A stretch of DNA of 64,000 nucleotides from contig NZ_JAIVKY010000011.1 in the NCBI RefSeq assembly GCF_020524325.1, positions 62,001 through 126,000 on the forward strand, written 5' to 3'. Source of the DNA: Sutcliffiella horikoshii (GTDB lineage Bacteria > Bacillota > Bacilli > Bacillales > Bacillaceae_I). Under the pieces are notes generated by a model. It was not told the origin of the DNA. It saw nothing but the letters and a program-made list of their open reading frames with translations, and searched no databases. Shown here piece after piece: positions 50,902 through 59,893 of the stretch (its first letter is position 1; each line of letters begins with the position of its first letter). Position numbers and translations under genes: made by a program.

Positions 50902-52944
50902 ATGTTTAAGAAATCATTCGGTTTACTGCAACGTATCGGGAAAGCCCTCATGCTTCCTGTCGCATTGCTTCCGGCAGCAGGAATCCTGCTTGCATTCGGT
51001 AATGCCATGCAAAACCCGAACTTAACTAGCCGCCTCGGCTTTCTAGAGGCAGATTCAATCGTGCTATTGGCACAAATCATGGAACAGGCGGGAAGCATCG
51101 TATTCTCCAACCTGCCACTACTCTTTGCAATTGGGGTAGCCATCGGGCTTGCCGGAGGAGACGGGGTTGCCGGTCTTGCAGCAATGATCGGTTACTTAAT
51201 TATGAACGTTACGATGAGTGTAATCAGTGGAGTTACCGCTGATCAGGTTGGAAGTGACCCTGCACTTGCGAATGTTTTAGGAATTCCAACGCTACAAACC
51301 GGGGTATTCGGTGGTATTATAGCCGGGGTGCTCGGTGCCTATATGTATAATAAATTTTACAATATTGAATTGCCATCATACTTAGGATTCTTTGCTGGTA
51401 AGCGTTTCGTTCCAATTGTGACGGCAGCTTCCGCACTTGTACTTGGGGTGGTTATGAACTTCATCTGGCCGTTCGCGCAAGAAGGATTAAATACATTCTC
51501 TTACTTTATGACAGAGTCAAACCGTACGTTGGCGGCATTTATTTTCGGTGTCATTGAACGTGGATTGATTCCATTTGGCTTGCATCATATTTTCTATTCT
51601 CCATTCTGGTTTGAATTTGGTTCTTATACAAATGCGGCAGGAGAATTGGTTCGTGGTGACCAACGTATTTTCATGGAGCAGGTAAAAGACGGTGCTGAGC
51701 TTACGGCTGGAACGTTCATGACAGGTAAGTTCCCGTTCATGATGTTTGGTCTTCCAGCAGCAGCTCTAGCAATCTATCACTGTGCACGTCCTGAAAACAA
51801 GAAATATGTTGCTGGTATCATGGGTTCAGCGGCATTGACATCTTTCTTAACAGGTATCACAGAACCACTTGAGTTCAGTTTCTTATTCGTAGCACCAGTA
51901 TTATTCGCAATTCACGCAGTGTTTGCAGGTCTTTCCTTCATGGTCATGCATATTTTAGATGTGAAAATCGGGATGACATTCTCCGGTGGTGTCATTGACT
52001 ACATTCTATTTGGTATTCTTCCAAATGCGACAGCATGGTGGTTGGTAATTCCTGTTGGTCTAGTATTCTCGGTTATCTATTACTTTGGATTCCGTTTTGC
52101 GATCAAGAAGTTTAACTTAATGACTCCAGGTCGTGAGGAAAAAACGGAGGAAGCTGAAGCTGGTTCCGGTTCTGTTGATGAACTGCCATTCGGAGTATTA
52201 GAAGCACTTGGTGGAAGAGAAAACCTTACAAATCTAGACGCTTGTATCACTCGTCTTCGAGTAAGTGTAAAAGACGTGGAACAAGTGGATAAAGAGCGCC
52301 TGAAAAAATTAGGTGCAGCGGGCGTTATGCAAATCGACCGCAATATTCAAGCGATTTTCGGACCTCGTTCTGAAACAATTAAAGGTCAAATTCAAGATAT
52401 CTTAAGTGGAAAAACGCCAGTGAAGCAAGAAGTGGCGACAACGACTGAAAAGGAATCTGCGGATGCTGGGGCAGTTGCTACTTCCACTTCAGCTGAGTTT
52501 AACGTAGTAATGCCGATGACTGGTAAACTACTACCTATTTCTGAAGTACCAGATAAAATTTTCTCTCAAAAAATGATGGGTGACGGTTTTGCCATTGAAC
52601 CAACGGACGGTAAAGTAGTATCACCTGTTGCAGGGAAAATTGTGAACCTGTTCCCGACAAAACACGCAATTGGCATTGAAACGGCTGATGGCCGCGAAGT
52701 CCTTGTGCATGTGGGAATCGACACAGTTAACCTAAAAGGAAAAGGCTTTGAAAGTTTAGTAGAACAAGGCGACACAGTAGAGCAAGGACAAGCGTTACTA
52801 AACGTAAACCTTCGCATTGTGTCAGAAGAAGCGACATCCATCATCACACCAATCATCTTTACAAACTTGCCTGCTGGAGAAGCGGTTGAGATTAAGGATG
52901 GTAGTGTAAGAGTTGGGGAAAAGGGTCGAGTAGAGATTCGATAG
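50902..52944 (+). CDS. ptsG: PTS glucose transporter EIICBA
   Basis: 680 residues. EIIC membrane domain (residues 1 to about 400), EIIB with phosphoacceptor Cys448 in LDACITRLR, and EIIA with His588 (TKHAIGI) and His603 (LVHVGIDT), the phosphoacceptor 15 residues apart as usual. Imports and phosphorylates glucose. ptsHI do not follow, unlike in Bacillus subtilis. A terminator and a 21-bp array are downstream. Confidence 0.95.
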   Translation: MFKKSFGLLQRIGKALMLPVALLPAAGILLAFGNAMQNPNLTSRLGFLEADSIVLLAQIMEQAGSIVFSNLPLLFAIGVAIGLAGGDGVAGLAAMIGYLIMNVTMSVISGVTADQVGSDPALANVLGIPTLQTGVFGGIIAGVLGAYMYNKFYNIELPSYLGFFAGKRFVPIVTAASALVLGVVMNFIWPFAQEGLNTFSYFMTESNRTLAAFIFGVIERGLIPFGLHHIFYSPFWFEFGSYTNAAGELVRGDQRIFMEQVKDGAELTAGTFMTGKFPFMMFGLPAAALAIYHCARPENKKYVAGIMGSAALTSFLTGITEPLEFSFLFVAPVLFAIHAVFAGLSFMVMHILDVKIGMTFSGGVIDYILFGILPNATAWWLVIPVGLVFSVIYYFGFRFAIKKFNLMTPGREEKTEEAEAGSGSVDELPFGVLEALGGRENLTNLDACITRLRVSVKDVEQVDKERLKKLGAAGVMQIDRNIQAIFGPRSETIKGQIQDILSGKTPVKQEVATTTEKESADAGAVATSTSAEFNVVMPMTGKLLPISEVPDKIFSQKMMGDGFAIEPTDGKVVSPVAGKIVNLFPTKHAIGIETADGREVLVHVGIDTVNLKGKGFESLVEQGDTVEQGQALLNVNLRIVSEEATSIITPIIFTNLPAGEAVEIKDGSVRVGEKGRVEIR

Positions 52945-52957
52945 AAGTTTGATGAGG

Positions 52958-52994
52958 ACCGCTTAGCGTGTGAGTGCGCTGAGCGGTTTTTTCT
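52958..52994 (+). terminator. Intrinsic terminator after ptsG
   Basis: ACCGCTTAGCG/CGCTGAGCGGT stem, then TTTTTTC. Confidence 0.88.
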
Positions 52995-53031
52995 ATGTCT
53001 TTATGGAGGTGTGTTAGTGACGATGGGAAAA

Positions 53032-53157
53032 CTCACAATCATCAATGAAAAAGTCATAATAACCTCTGAAAAAGTCATAATAACCTCTGAAAAAGTCATA
53101 ATAACCTCTGAAAAAGTCACAATAACCTTTAAAATAGTTACAATAACCTAATATGAG
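53032..53157 (+). repeat. 21-bp tandem repeat array, about 6 units
   Basis: GTCATAATAACCTCTGAAAA copies at 53053, 53074, 53095 and 53116 with a fifth, more diverged copy at 53137 and a degenerate copy at 53032. All steps are exactly 21 bp. Lies in a 424-bp gap between the ptsG terminator and the nucleotidase gene. A TATAAT at 53320-53325, without a clear -35, may be the promoter of the downstream gene. Confidence 0.9.
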
Positions 53158-53368
53158 TATCTTTCTACTTACTATATACCTATAGAAATTCGCGTAAGCC
53201 TCCTGGTTTAATTAGGTAGTTTTACAAAACAAGTATAAATACCCAATTCCTTGTAATGTTTTTGTTGTAAATTGTCAAATTCAGTCCTTTCAGATTATTT
53301 CTAAACTAACAATTCTCCTTATAATTAGAAGAGTATGACCACTAAATTTCAAAAAGGAGCTGTTTGGC

Positions 53369-55333
53369 TTGAAACAAGCTTTCCGACAACTAGGGAAAAA
53401 AGTGTTGGCTGCAACGATGGCTGTATCATTGCTTGCAACACCATCTATGTTCAATTCGGTGGAGGCTGCACCTAAAGGACCAAAAACCGGGGAACATGAT
53501 GTGGAACTAAGAGTGATGGGGACAACAGATATCCACACACATTTATACAATTATGACTATTATAAGGACGCGGAAGTCCAAGACTTTGGACTTGCGAAAA
53601 CAGCTACATTAATTAAGCAGGCGCGTGCGGAAGCGGCGAACACCATGCTTTTTGATAACGGTGATTTAATTCAAGGGAATCCTTTAGGGGACTATAAAGC
53701 TAAGGTGGATGTTCTAGAAAAAGGTGAGGTTCATCCAGTATTTCAAGCTATGGAATTACTAGCTTACGATGCGGCCACTCTTGGAAACCATGAATTTAAC
53801 TACGGTATGGATTTTCTTGATACGGTATTGGAAGGAGCTCCATTTCCATATGTGAGCGCGAATGTATTCTATGATGATGGGGCGGATAACAGCGAGTATT
53901 ATGTAAAGCCATATGAAATCATTAAGAAAAAATTCACTGATAATAAAGGAAGAAATAAAGTTCTTCGTGTTGGTGTGACGGGTGTGGTGACTCCACAAAT
54001 CACGCAATGGGACAAAGCACATCTTGATGGAAAAATTGTAACAAAAGATATCGTTCAGTCTGTAGAAGCAGTCATTCCTAAAATGGAAAAAGCAGGAGCT
54101 GACATCATTATCGTTTTGGCACACTCTGGGATTGGTGATACAGAGTATGTAGAAATGGAAGAGAATGCTACCTATGATTTGACGAAGGTGGAGGGTATTG
54201 ATGCCATAATCACAGGTCACAATCATCTTAAATTCCCTGGAGACTTTAAGGACCTTCCTGGTGTGGACACTGAAAAAGGAACCATTAATGGTGTGCCTGT
54301 CGTGATGCCTGGCAACTGGGGCAACAATTTAGGAATCATGGACTTGACGCTTTCTAAAGTGAAAGGTGATTGGAAAGTGACAGATTCTGCTTCAACATTA
54401 AGGAATGTAAAAGATGTGGAAGCTGATACAGCCATCCTAGAAGCGGTAAGAGAAGCACATGAAGGAACGGTAAACTATGTTCGTACAGCAGTTGGGACCA
54501 CAACAGCCGACATTCACAGTTACTTTGCATTAGTGCAAGATGACCCTTCTATCCAAATCGTAACGAATGCACAGAAATGGTATATAGAGAAACAACTGCA
54601 AGGGACGGTAGATGAGGGAACACCTATCCTTTCTGCAGGAGCGCCATTCAAAGCAGGCGGAAGAAACGGAGCAGGCTATTATACGTTCATCCCACAAGGA
54701 GAAATTGCTATTAAGAATGTAGCTGACCTATACTTGTATCCAAACACTGTAGCAACTGTAAAAGTAACAGGTGCTGACGTAAAAGAGTGGCTGGAAATGT
54801 CTGCAGGTCAATTTAAGCAAGTCGATGCAAACAACAACAGTGAGCAATCATTGATTAATACAGACTTCCCAACTTACAATTATGACGTCATTGATGGTGT
54901 TACGTATGAGATTGATGTGACAGAACCAGCGAAATACAATAAAGACGGGGTTATTGTGAACGAAGAGGCAAACCGTATTAAAAACCTAGAGTATAACGGG
55001 GAACCAATTGATTTAAATCAAGAGTTCATTGTTGTTACAAATAACTATCGTGCGAGTGGAAACTTCCCGGGAGTACGCAATAATACAGGTGTGGAAATGT
55101 ACCCAGATGAGAACCGTCAGGCAATTATTGACTACATCTTAGAGCAAGGTGAAATTGATCCATCAGCAGACAGAAACTGGACATTTGCTCCAATTATCAA
55201 TTCCGTTAACGTAACATTCGACTCCTCACCTGATGCAGTCGATGCACTACCCGAAGAAGGCACCATCCAATACGGAGGAGCCTCCCAAAACGGCTTCGCT
55301 AAATATAAGCTTACACTACCGACAGCTGAATAA
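53369..55333 (+). CDS. Secreted 2',3'-cyclic phosphodiesterase / 3'-nucleotidase (CpdB/YfkN type)
   Basis: 654 residues, TTG start behind AAGGAG. Signal peptide ends about VEAA. Metallophosphoesterase motifs: VMGTTDIHTHL, LFDNGDLIQGNPLGD, LGNHEFNYG, VLAHSGIGD and ITGHNHL; C-terminal 5'-nucleotidase domain with APFKAGGRNGAGYY. Degrades extracellular nucleotides for phosphate or nucleosides. No C-terminal wall anchor, so it is free or membrane-associated. Shorter than Bacillus subtilis YfkN, which has a second domain. Confidence 0.92.
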   Translation: MKQAFRQLGKKVLAATMAVSLLATPSMFNSVEAAPKGPKTGEHDVELRVMGTTDIHTHLYNYDYYKDAEVQDFGLAKTATLIKQARAEAANTMLFDNGDLIQGNPLGDYKAKVDVLEKGEVHPVFQAMELLAYDAATLGNHEFNYGMDFLDTVLEGAPFPYVSANVFYDDGADNSEYYVKPYEIIKKKFTDNKGRNKVLRVGVTGVVTPQITQWDKAHLDGKIVTKDIVQSVEAVIPKMEKAGADIIIVLAHSGIGDTEYVEMEENATYDLTKVEGIDAIITGHNHLKFPGDFKDLPGVDTEKGTINGVPVVMPGNWGNNLGIMDLTLSKVKGDWKVTDSASTLRNVKDVEADTAILEAVREAHEGTVNYVRTAVGTTTADIHSYFALVQDDPSIQIVTNAQKWYIEKQLQGTVDEGTPILSAGAPFKAGGRNGAGYYTFIPQGEIAIKNVADLYLYPNTVATVKVTGADVKEWLEMSAGQFKQVDANNNSEQSLINTDFPTYNYDVIDGVTYEIDVTEPAKYNKDGVIVNEEANRIKNLEYNGEPIDLNQEFIVVTNNYRASGNFPGVRNNTGVEMYPDENRQAIIDYILEQGEIDPSADRNWTFAPIINSVNVTFDSSPDAVDALPEEGTIQYGGASQNGFAKYKLTLPTAE

Positions 55334-55339
55334 TAGTGG

Positions 55340-55390
55340 AAAAGGGGGGGACTTTATCGCTTTAGAGCGGTGAGGGTCAGACCCCTTTTT
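55340..55390. terminator. Bidirectional hairpin between convergent genes
   Basis: AAAAGGGG (55340-55347) pairs with CCCCTTTT (55382-55389), with an inner CGCTTTAGAGCG hairpin. T-runs exist on both 3' sides. The minus gene's stop codon lies in the right arm region. Confidence 0.7.
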
Positions 55391-56489
55391 TGACTCCTTT
55401 TCTTTGCTTTTTCATCCCTTTCATCCAAGTCAGTAGTAGTATTAGCAAAGGGAGGATAAATTGAAATGGAACATGAAGATAGGTTGGGACTAGTTCCAAT
55501 CCAATATAGATGTGTTGAGGAAGGTCTCTTGCTATGATAAAAGAGCTAACTAAAGCAATACCGCCAAGTAGGAATATTATAAACTTATCTTGGAAAATAG
55601 GAAAGATATAAGATATTCCCTTTGCTCCGGAAATGAAGAATATAGACACTTTTACAAATCCCACAATGATAAAGGCAAACGCAGTCAACAACTCCAGATG
55701 TTGGATAATACCCAAAACCTCAATCATTTCTAGTGATTTTACTAATGGGTAGGTATAGAGGGAGGAAACCTTTGCCCCAAGGATGGCAATTATCAATTGG
55801 GTAATGGAAATCAGAAGGGCCCCGCTGAACACAATTGAGATCCATCCGTATTTAATTAGTTTTTGATGGTCATTCAGAAACGGAAACAAGACTAGAAATA
55901 CCACAATTTCACCGTAAGGGAATGTAATATATTGAACCCAGTTGCTTAAATCCAAAATCTCCAAGTCAATTAGTGGACTTATATTCTCCCTCATCGTCAC
56001 CCCTGACATGAATGAAAAGAAAAAAATCAATGCTATTAGAAGCATGGTAAAGACAAACAAAATCTCCGATGTCCTGGCAATTGCCTCAAGACCTAGAATT
56101 GCCGCATAGCAGATGAGGTAGACAGAGACAAGCACAATAATCCAATGATCGATATTGTAAAAAAAGGTCTGGGCGATAAAATAGACGAAATCTTTAAGTA
56201 CCCTTATGGCAATGTAAAGAAAATAGAGGCTGTACAATAGTAAGGCAATTTTCCCAAGTACTTTTCCAAAAGCCATTTCCAGAAGTTTATGAAATTCAGG
56301 CCACCCATTCCTTTTTAATAAGTAAGCATAGAAAAAGAAAAGGAGGACGCCTGTGCTGGCTGCTCCAGTGTTTATGATCCAGGCATTTTCCTCAGCTTCC
56401 AAGTTGAGTCCCAGAACAATGGAAGACCCGAGCAAAAATAAAGTCATCAAGGTAAAGAACTGATAAATGGATATCTTGGTAACGTTCAT
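55377..56489 (-). CDS. GerAB-type spore germination protein (endospore permease)
   Basis: 370 residues, about ten hydrophobic segments, of the GerAB/amino-acid-permease-like family. Opening MNVTKISIYQFFTLMTLFLLGSSIV and repeated Gly-rich TM segments match germination-receptor B subunits. The B subunit binds germinants (amino acids or sugars). Third gene of the operon; a 18-bp gap follows the C-subunit gene. Ligand unknown. Confidence 0.88.
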   Translation of the reverse strand: MNVTKISIYQFFTLMTLFLLGSSIVLGLNLEAEENAWIINTGAASTGVLLFFFYAYLLKRNGWPEFHKLLEMAFGKVLGKIALLLYSLYFLYIAIRVLKDFVYFIAQTFFYNIDHWIIVLVSVYLICYAAILGLEAIARTSEILFVFTMLLIALIFFFSFMSGVTMRENISPLIDLEILDLSNWVQYITFPYGEIVVFLVLFPFLNDHQKLIKYGWISIVFSGALLISITQLIIAILGAKVSSLYTYPLVKSLEMIEVLGIIQHLELLTAFAFIIVGFVKVSIFFISGAKGISYIFPIFQDKFIIFLLGGIALVSSFIIARDLPQHIYIGLELVPTYLHVPFQFILPLLILLLTWMKGMKKQRKGVKKGV

Positions 56490-56507
56490 AGAAATTTCAT
56501 CCTAACT

Positions 56508-57710
56508 TTAATCTAATGATATGGCATCTCCGGACCTCGTTATGGATACATCCACCTTTACTTCAAATAGAGTGTTTGGGAAAATACTTTCCCACTCGCC
56601 TTCAATTTTTCTCCATTTGCTCGGGGCGGCAAGGTAGATTTGTTTACCAAATCCTACATAATCCAGTCTTTCTTCCTGACTCTTTCCGATAAGTTCTGTT
56701 ATGGAGGCTTCTAATTGTTTTTTTATTTGGGATTTAAAGAGATCCATGTTTGGATGCTCGAAATTGGTTTTGCAAGTGGATTCAATAATCCTTCCATTCG
56801 ATTTAATTTTTATGGATATCTTGGGTATACTTCCATTCCAACTTACATCATATTTAGTTTTTGATTTCTTTAAATGGTAGGAAAAATAACCAGGACCTTC
56901 CGGACAATTTGACTCCAACGTACCTTCCCTGACTTTATCCATTAAAAATAGGAAATGTTGGCTTTCTTCAGTACTTAAGAAATCAATCAGTTTATCTTTC
57001 TTGAAATAGGACATCCCATTGATCTCTGTTTTGGTCTTAGGTTGGTAGGATGCGGTATTATCTTTGGATATTCCTTCCTCCACATCTCCTGCCAGACTGA
57101 TATAAGGAATGACATTATTCACAACCGGATAATTCAGCAGAAGGTTCTTAACGCGGTTTGGGTAGACTGGGGTAGCAAAGGACGCGTAATTCTCAATGTT
57201 TTCTATCGTATCCACAATGCCTCTTGAAGATACTTTTTCAAAGGGTCTAAACGTTGCAAGGATATCATTGGCACTTACCGCCTTGCTGACAAAAATAAAG
57301 ATATTAGAAGAAATAGTTTGTTCTAAGAACAGGTAATTAATTACATCATCAATGCCACGTTTTTTAGCGAGCTCCTCGCTTATCAGTATGACTTCTATAT
57401 CATCCATAAATAAATAGCGTGAAAAGGTTTTGTGGAGTTTTTGCATTGCTTCTGTAATGGTTCTCCCGCTTTCCTGATACAGGATATATCCTAATTTATC
57501 CGAAGCACTGTCTTTTACGGCTGGTGCATCAATGGCTTGTACAGTTACGAGAAACTCCTCATCTTTTATATCTACTCCAATAGCTGAAATAATGATTAAG
57601 TTTGTAATAAGGGAGTCTTCTGCATTTTTTCCTATTATTAAGCTGGTACCTAATAAAAACATAGAAGTAATGATAGGTAGTAGGTTTTTTTTCCACAAAA
57701 TATTCATCAA
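56508..57710 (-). CDS. Ger(x)C-type spore germination protein
   Basis: 400 residues. Layout and strands match GerC subunits: SAIGVDIKDEEFLVTVQAID, ESGRTITEAMQKLHKTFSRYLFMDDIEVILISEELAKKRG, and a C-terminal domain. GerC is normally a lipoprotein, but the signal segment here (SMFLLGTSLIIGKNAED) has no Cys, so there is no lipobox and it is probably anchored by its N-terminal helix. Unusual order: C lies between A and B. Confidence 0.85.
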   Translation of the reverse strand: MMNILWKKNLLPIITSMFLLGTSLIIGKNAEDSLITNLIIISAIGVDIKDEEFLVTVQAIDAPAVKDSASDKLGYILYQESGRTITEAMQKLHKTFSRYLFMDDIEVILISEELAKKRGIDDVINYLFLEQTISSNIFIFVSKAVSANDILATFRPFEKVSSRGIVDTIENIENYASFATPVYPNRVKNLLLNYPVVNNVIPYISLAGDVEEGISKDNTASYQPKTKTEINGMSYFKKDKLIDFLSTEESQHFLFLMDKVREGTLESNCPEGPGYFSYHLKKSKTKYDVSWNGSIPKISIKIKSNGRIIESTCKTNFEHPNMDLFKSQIKKQLEASITELIGKSQEERLDYVGFGKQIYLAAPSKWRKIEGEWESIFPNTLFEVKVDVSITRSGDAISLD

Positions 57711-57713
57711 CCT

Positions 57714-59192
57714 TTACTTTTTTCTCATGGGCTCCTCTTTAGACAAGGATTTATCATTATTCACAATGTGTTCAATTGGTAAACGGAAAATAGCATCCTT
57801 TTGGTCTTGTGGATGGAAAGGAGCTATAGGTGATAGATACGGCACACCAAAAGACCGAAGGGAACAAAGATGCAATAAAAGTACGATGAGTCCCACTAAC
57901 ACGCCGTACAATCCAAGTATAGTTGCCAGAAAAATAAACCGAAAAGTCAACCGTTTGTAAGCAAGAGCTAAGCTGTAAATAGGTACGACACTAGAACATA
58001 CATAAGATGCAGCAAGTACTACAAGTGTAGCTGGTTGAACAAGTTGGGCCTCAACAGCTTGCTGACCCAATGTAATAGAAGCGAAAATAGTCACTGTCAG
58101 TACCACTCCAGCAGGAAGACGGAGTGAACCCTCAGTGATAATAATGATAAGCCAAAAAAAGATAAACACTTCAACAATGGTTGGAAAAGGAACAATTTCC
58201 CTTTGAGAGATAAGGCCAATCAGCAAGCTCGAAGGAATAAGTCCTGGATGATACAAAGTAAAGGCAATATACAGACCCGGGAGAAGTACGGAAAGCATGA
58301 AGAAGAATAACCTTCCTAATCTTCTTGTTTGGGTACTTCTATTCAATGTGTAATAGTCGTCTGGTGACTGAAAGAATTGGATAAACACAGAGGGTACGAT
58401 CATTACGAACTGTGTTCCATCTACGACTATAGCAATTTTCCCTCCAAGCACTTCCCCACATACGACATCCGGGCGATCAGTTGAAAGGGCCAAAGGAAAA
58501 CTGGAATTTGTATTGTCCATAAAGGATTCAGTCAAAAAGTTAACATCAAGAACTACAGGGATGTTTATCTCATCTAACTTCTTTCTTACTTCGTCTAGAA
58601 TTTCTTTGTCCACTACCCCTTCAATAAAGACCATGGATATAGAAGTTCGTATATTTGGATTCATCACTCTTTCTACTCGTAGCGATGGGTTTTTGATGGT
58701 CTTTCTTATGAGAGAAAGATTGAACGTACTGCTTTCATTAAAGGCTATGTTAGGCCCTGTCTGAGTCCGTTGAGCTTTTGGTTCAGGGGCACTTCTTTCT
58801 GGCCATTTAGCTGTATCAGCCAATAGGCATACAGCTTCTTGCTCTACAAAAATAGCTGTATTCCCATCTAAGAGCATATTAACTACCTTATCTCTACTTG
58901 TTTCTGTATTAATGTTAATACTTTGAATTACTTGAAGTCGAAGGTAGTCGATAACTGAAGGGACAGGTTGTTCTTCTTTTATAGACATTGTTCCTATTGG
59001 TGATAGTATGTATTCCTCCATTTTCGAGGTATCATTAATTCCGTCCAGATAAATTAAATGAACTTTCTTATTAAAATGTGGCAAAACAAGCTCTCTTTCT
59101 AGCAAATCAGAACTGTGGCCTAATTGGACTTTAATCATCTCGATATTATTAGAAATAGATTCCGTCAGTAAAACCTTTTTTGAAGTCTCCAT
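57714..59192 (-). CDS. GerA-type spore germination protein
   Basis: 492 residues. Cytoplasmic N-terminal domain, then about five hydrophobic segments (RLFFFMLSVLLPGLYIAFTLYHPGLIP, PFPTIVEVFIFFWLIIII, and others), with the GerA motif LSTDRPDVVCGEVLGGKIAIVVDGTQFVMIVPSVFIQFFQSPDDYY. GerA subunits oligomerise and form a membrane channel in germinant receptors of the inner spore membrane. First gene of the operon, with a sigma-G-like promoter upstream. Confidence 0.93.
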   Translation of the reverse strand: METSKKVLLTESISNNIEMIKVQLGHSSDLLERELVLPHFNKKVHLIYLDGINDTSKMEEYILSPIGTMSIKEEQPVPSVIDYLRLQVIQSININTETSRDKVVNMLLDGNTAIFVEQEAVCLLADTAKWPERSAPEPKAQRTQTGPNIAFNESSTFNLSLIRKTIKNPSLRVERVMNPNIRTSISMVFIEGVVDKEILDEVRKKLDEINIPVVLDVNFLTESFMDNTNSSFPLALSTDRPDVVCGEVLGGKIAIVVDGTQFVMIVPSVFIQFFQSPDDYYTLNRSTQTRRLGRLFFFMLSVLLPGLYIAFTLYHPGLIPSSLLIGLISQREIVPFPTIVEVFIFFWLIIIITEGSLRLPAGVVLTVTIFASITLGQQAVEAQLVQPATLVVLAASYVCSSVVPIYSLALAYKRLTFRFIFLATILGLYGVLVGLIVLLLHLCSLRSFGVPYLSPIAPFHPQDQKDAIFRLPIEHIVNNDKSLSKEEPMRKK

Positions 59193-59225
59193 TCAATAAC
59201 CTCTTTACCTCATATTTCCTACTTA

Positions 59226-59255
59226 TACCTTGCCATAGTTCTTTGATAAATATTC
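59226..59255 (-). promoter_or_regulatory. Candidate sigma-G promoter of the germination operon
   Basis: On the minus strand GAATA (59251-59255), 18-bp spacer and CAAGGTA (59226-59232), against the consensus GHATR-N18-CATWHTA. Forespore expression is expected for germination receptors. Confidence 0.5.
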
Positions 59256-59304
59256 GCGAGAGGGGAGGTTTTAATGAAAAGTGCTTTTTAGGGGAAAAAG
59301 AATC

Positions 59305-59336
59305 AAGGCCTGCCTCCACAAAAGGAGTCAGGCCTT
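59305..59336 (-). terminator. Intrinsic terminator of the Spo0M-like gene
   Basis: AAGGCCTGCCTCC/GGAGTCAGGCCTT arms; on the minus strand followed by GATTCTTTTTCC. The stop codon of the gene is inside one arm. Confidence 0.75.
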
Positions 59337-59732
59337 AATCGATTCTCGCCCAAGAACAATTATCTCATCATGATCGATGCTCTTTACATCATCTTGGAAA
59401 ATGAGTCTTGTATGAAAACGATAGCTTATATGTTCTGTCGAAGGTTCCAATGGATTTGGAAGTTGATAACAAAATGGGTATTCTGCCTTTTCATTTGCAT
59501 TCATGCTTTTGGACATGAGAATGGTGGTAACAGCATCCACTGTTTCAACCGTATCTCCTTGAAATTCTTTTACAAGGTCACATTCTAACCGCTTGATGTG
59601 TTGCTTTGCCCAACCGCCTTCCACGTGAAAGGAGCCTATTACTTTTTCACCTGGATTTAACTCACTATTATTTAGAACCAAGTCTACATAGGGAGAACCT
59701 ATATTTAAGTAGCTCATTACTTTTTTTATCAT
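59328..59732 (-). CDS. Spo0M-like protein (N-terminal half only)
   Basis: 134 residues. The first part MIKKVMSYLNIGSPYVDLVLNNSELNPGEKVIGSFHVEGGWAKQHIKRLECDLV is the Spo0M arrestin-like beta sandwich. Spo0M of Bacillus subtilis is about 258 residues, so this is about half, ending after the first domain. It modulates sporulation control. It may be a family variant rather than a truncation, since the terminator and stop are coherent. Confidence 0.75.
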   Translation of the reverse strand: MIKKVMSYLNIGSPYVDLVLNNSELNPGEKVIGSFHVEGGWAKQHIKRLECDLVKEFQGDTVETVDAVTTILMSKSMNANEKAEYPFCYQLPNPLEPSTEHISYRFHTRLIFQDDVKSIDHDEIIVLGRESIKA

Positions 59733-59849
59733 ATAGCATTAACCTCCGGAAAAAGTGGATACTAATTTTTGTATATTAAAAGTACGAACAAGTGGAGCAA
59801 AAGGTTTCACCTATATTTTCATATGTAAAGATACATACCCAACTTTAAC

Positions 59850-59885
59850 AGTAAAAAGGCCCCATCCTTGAAAGAATGAAGGCCG
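59850..59885 (-). terminator. Terminator of the permease gene
   Basis: Minus-strand GGCC...GGCC stem around CATTC/GATG, followed by TTTTTAC. Confidence 0.6.
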
Positions 59886-59893
59886 CCTATACT

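Noticed and set aside
53200-53300. PhoP boxes before the nucleotidase gene
   Set aside because: TTNACA-like repeats exist but are not spaced by 11 bp.
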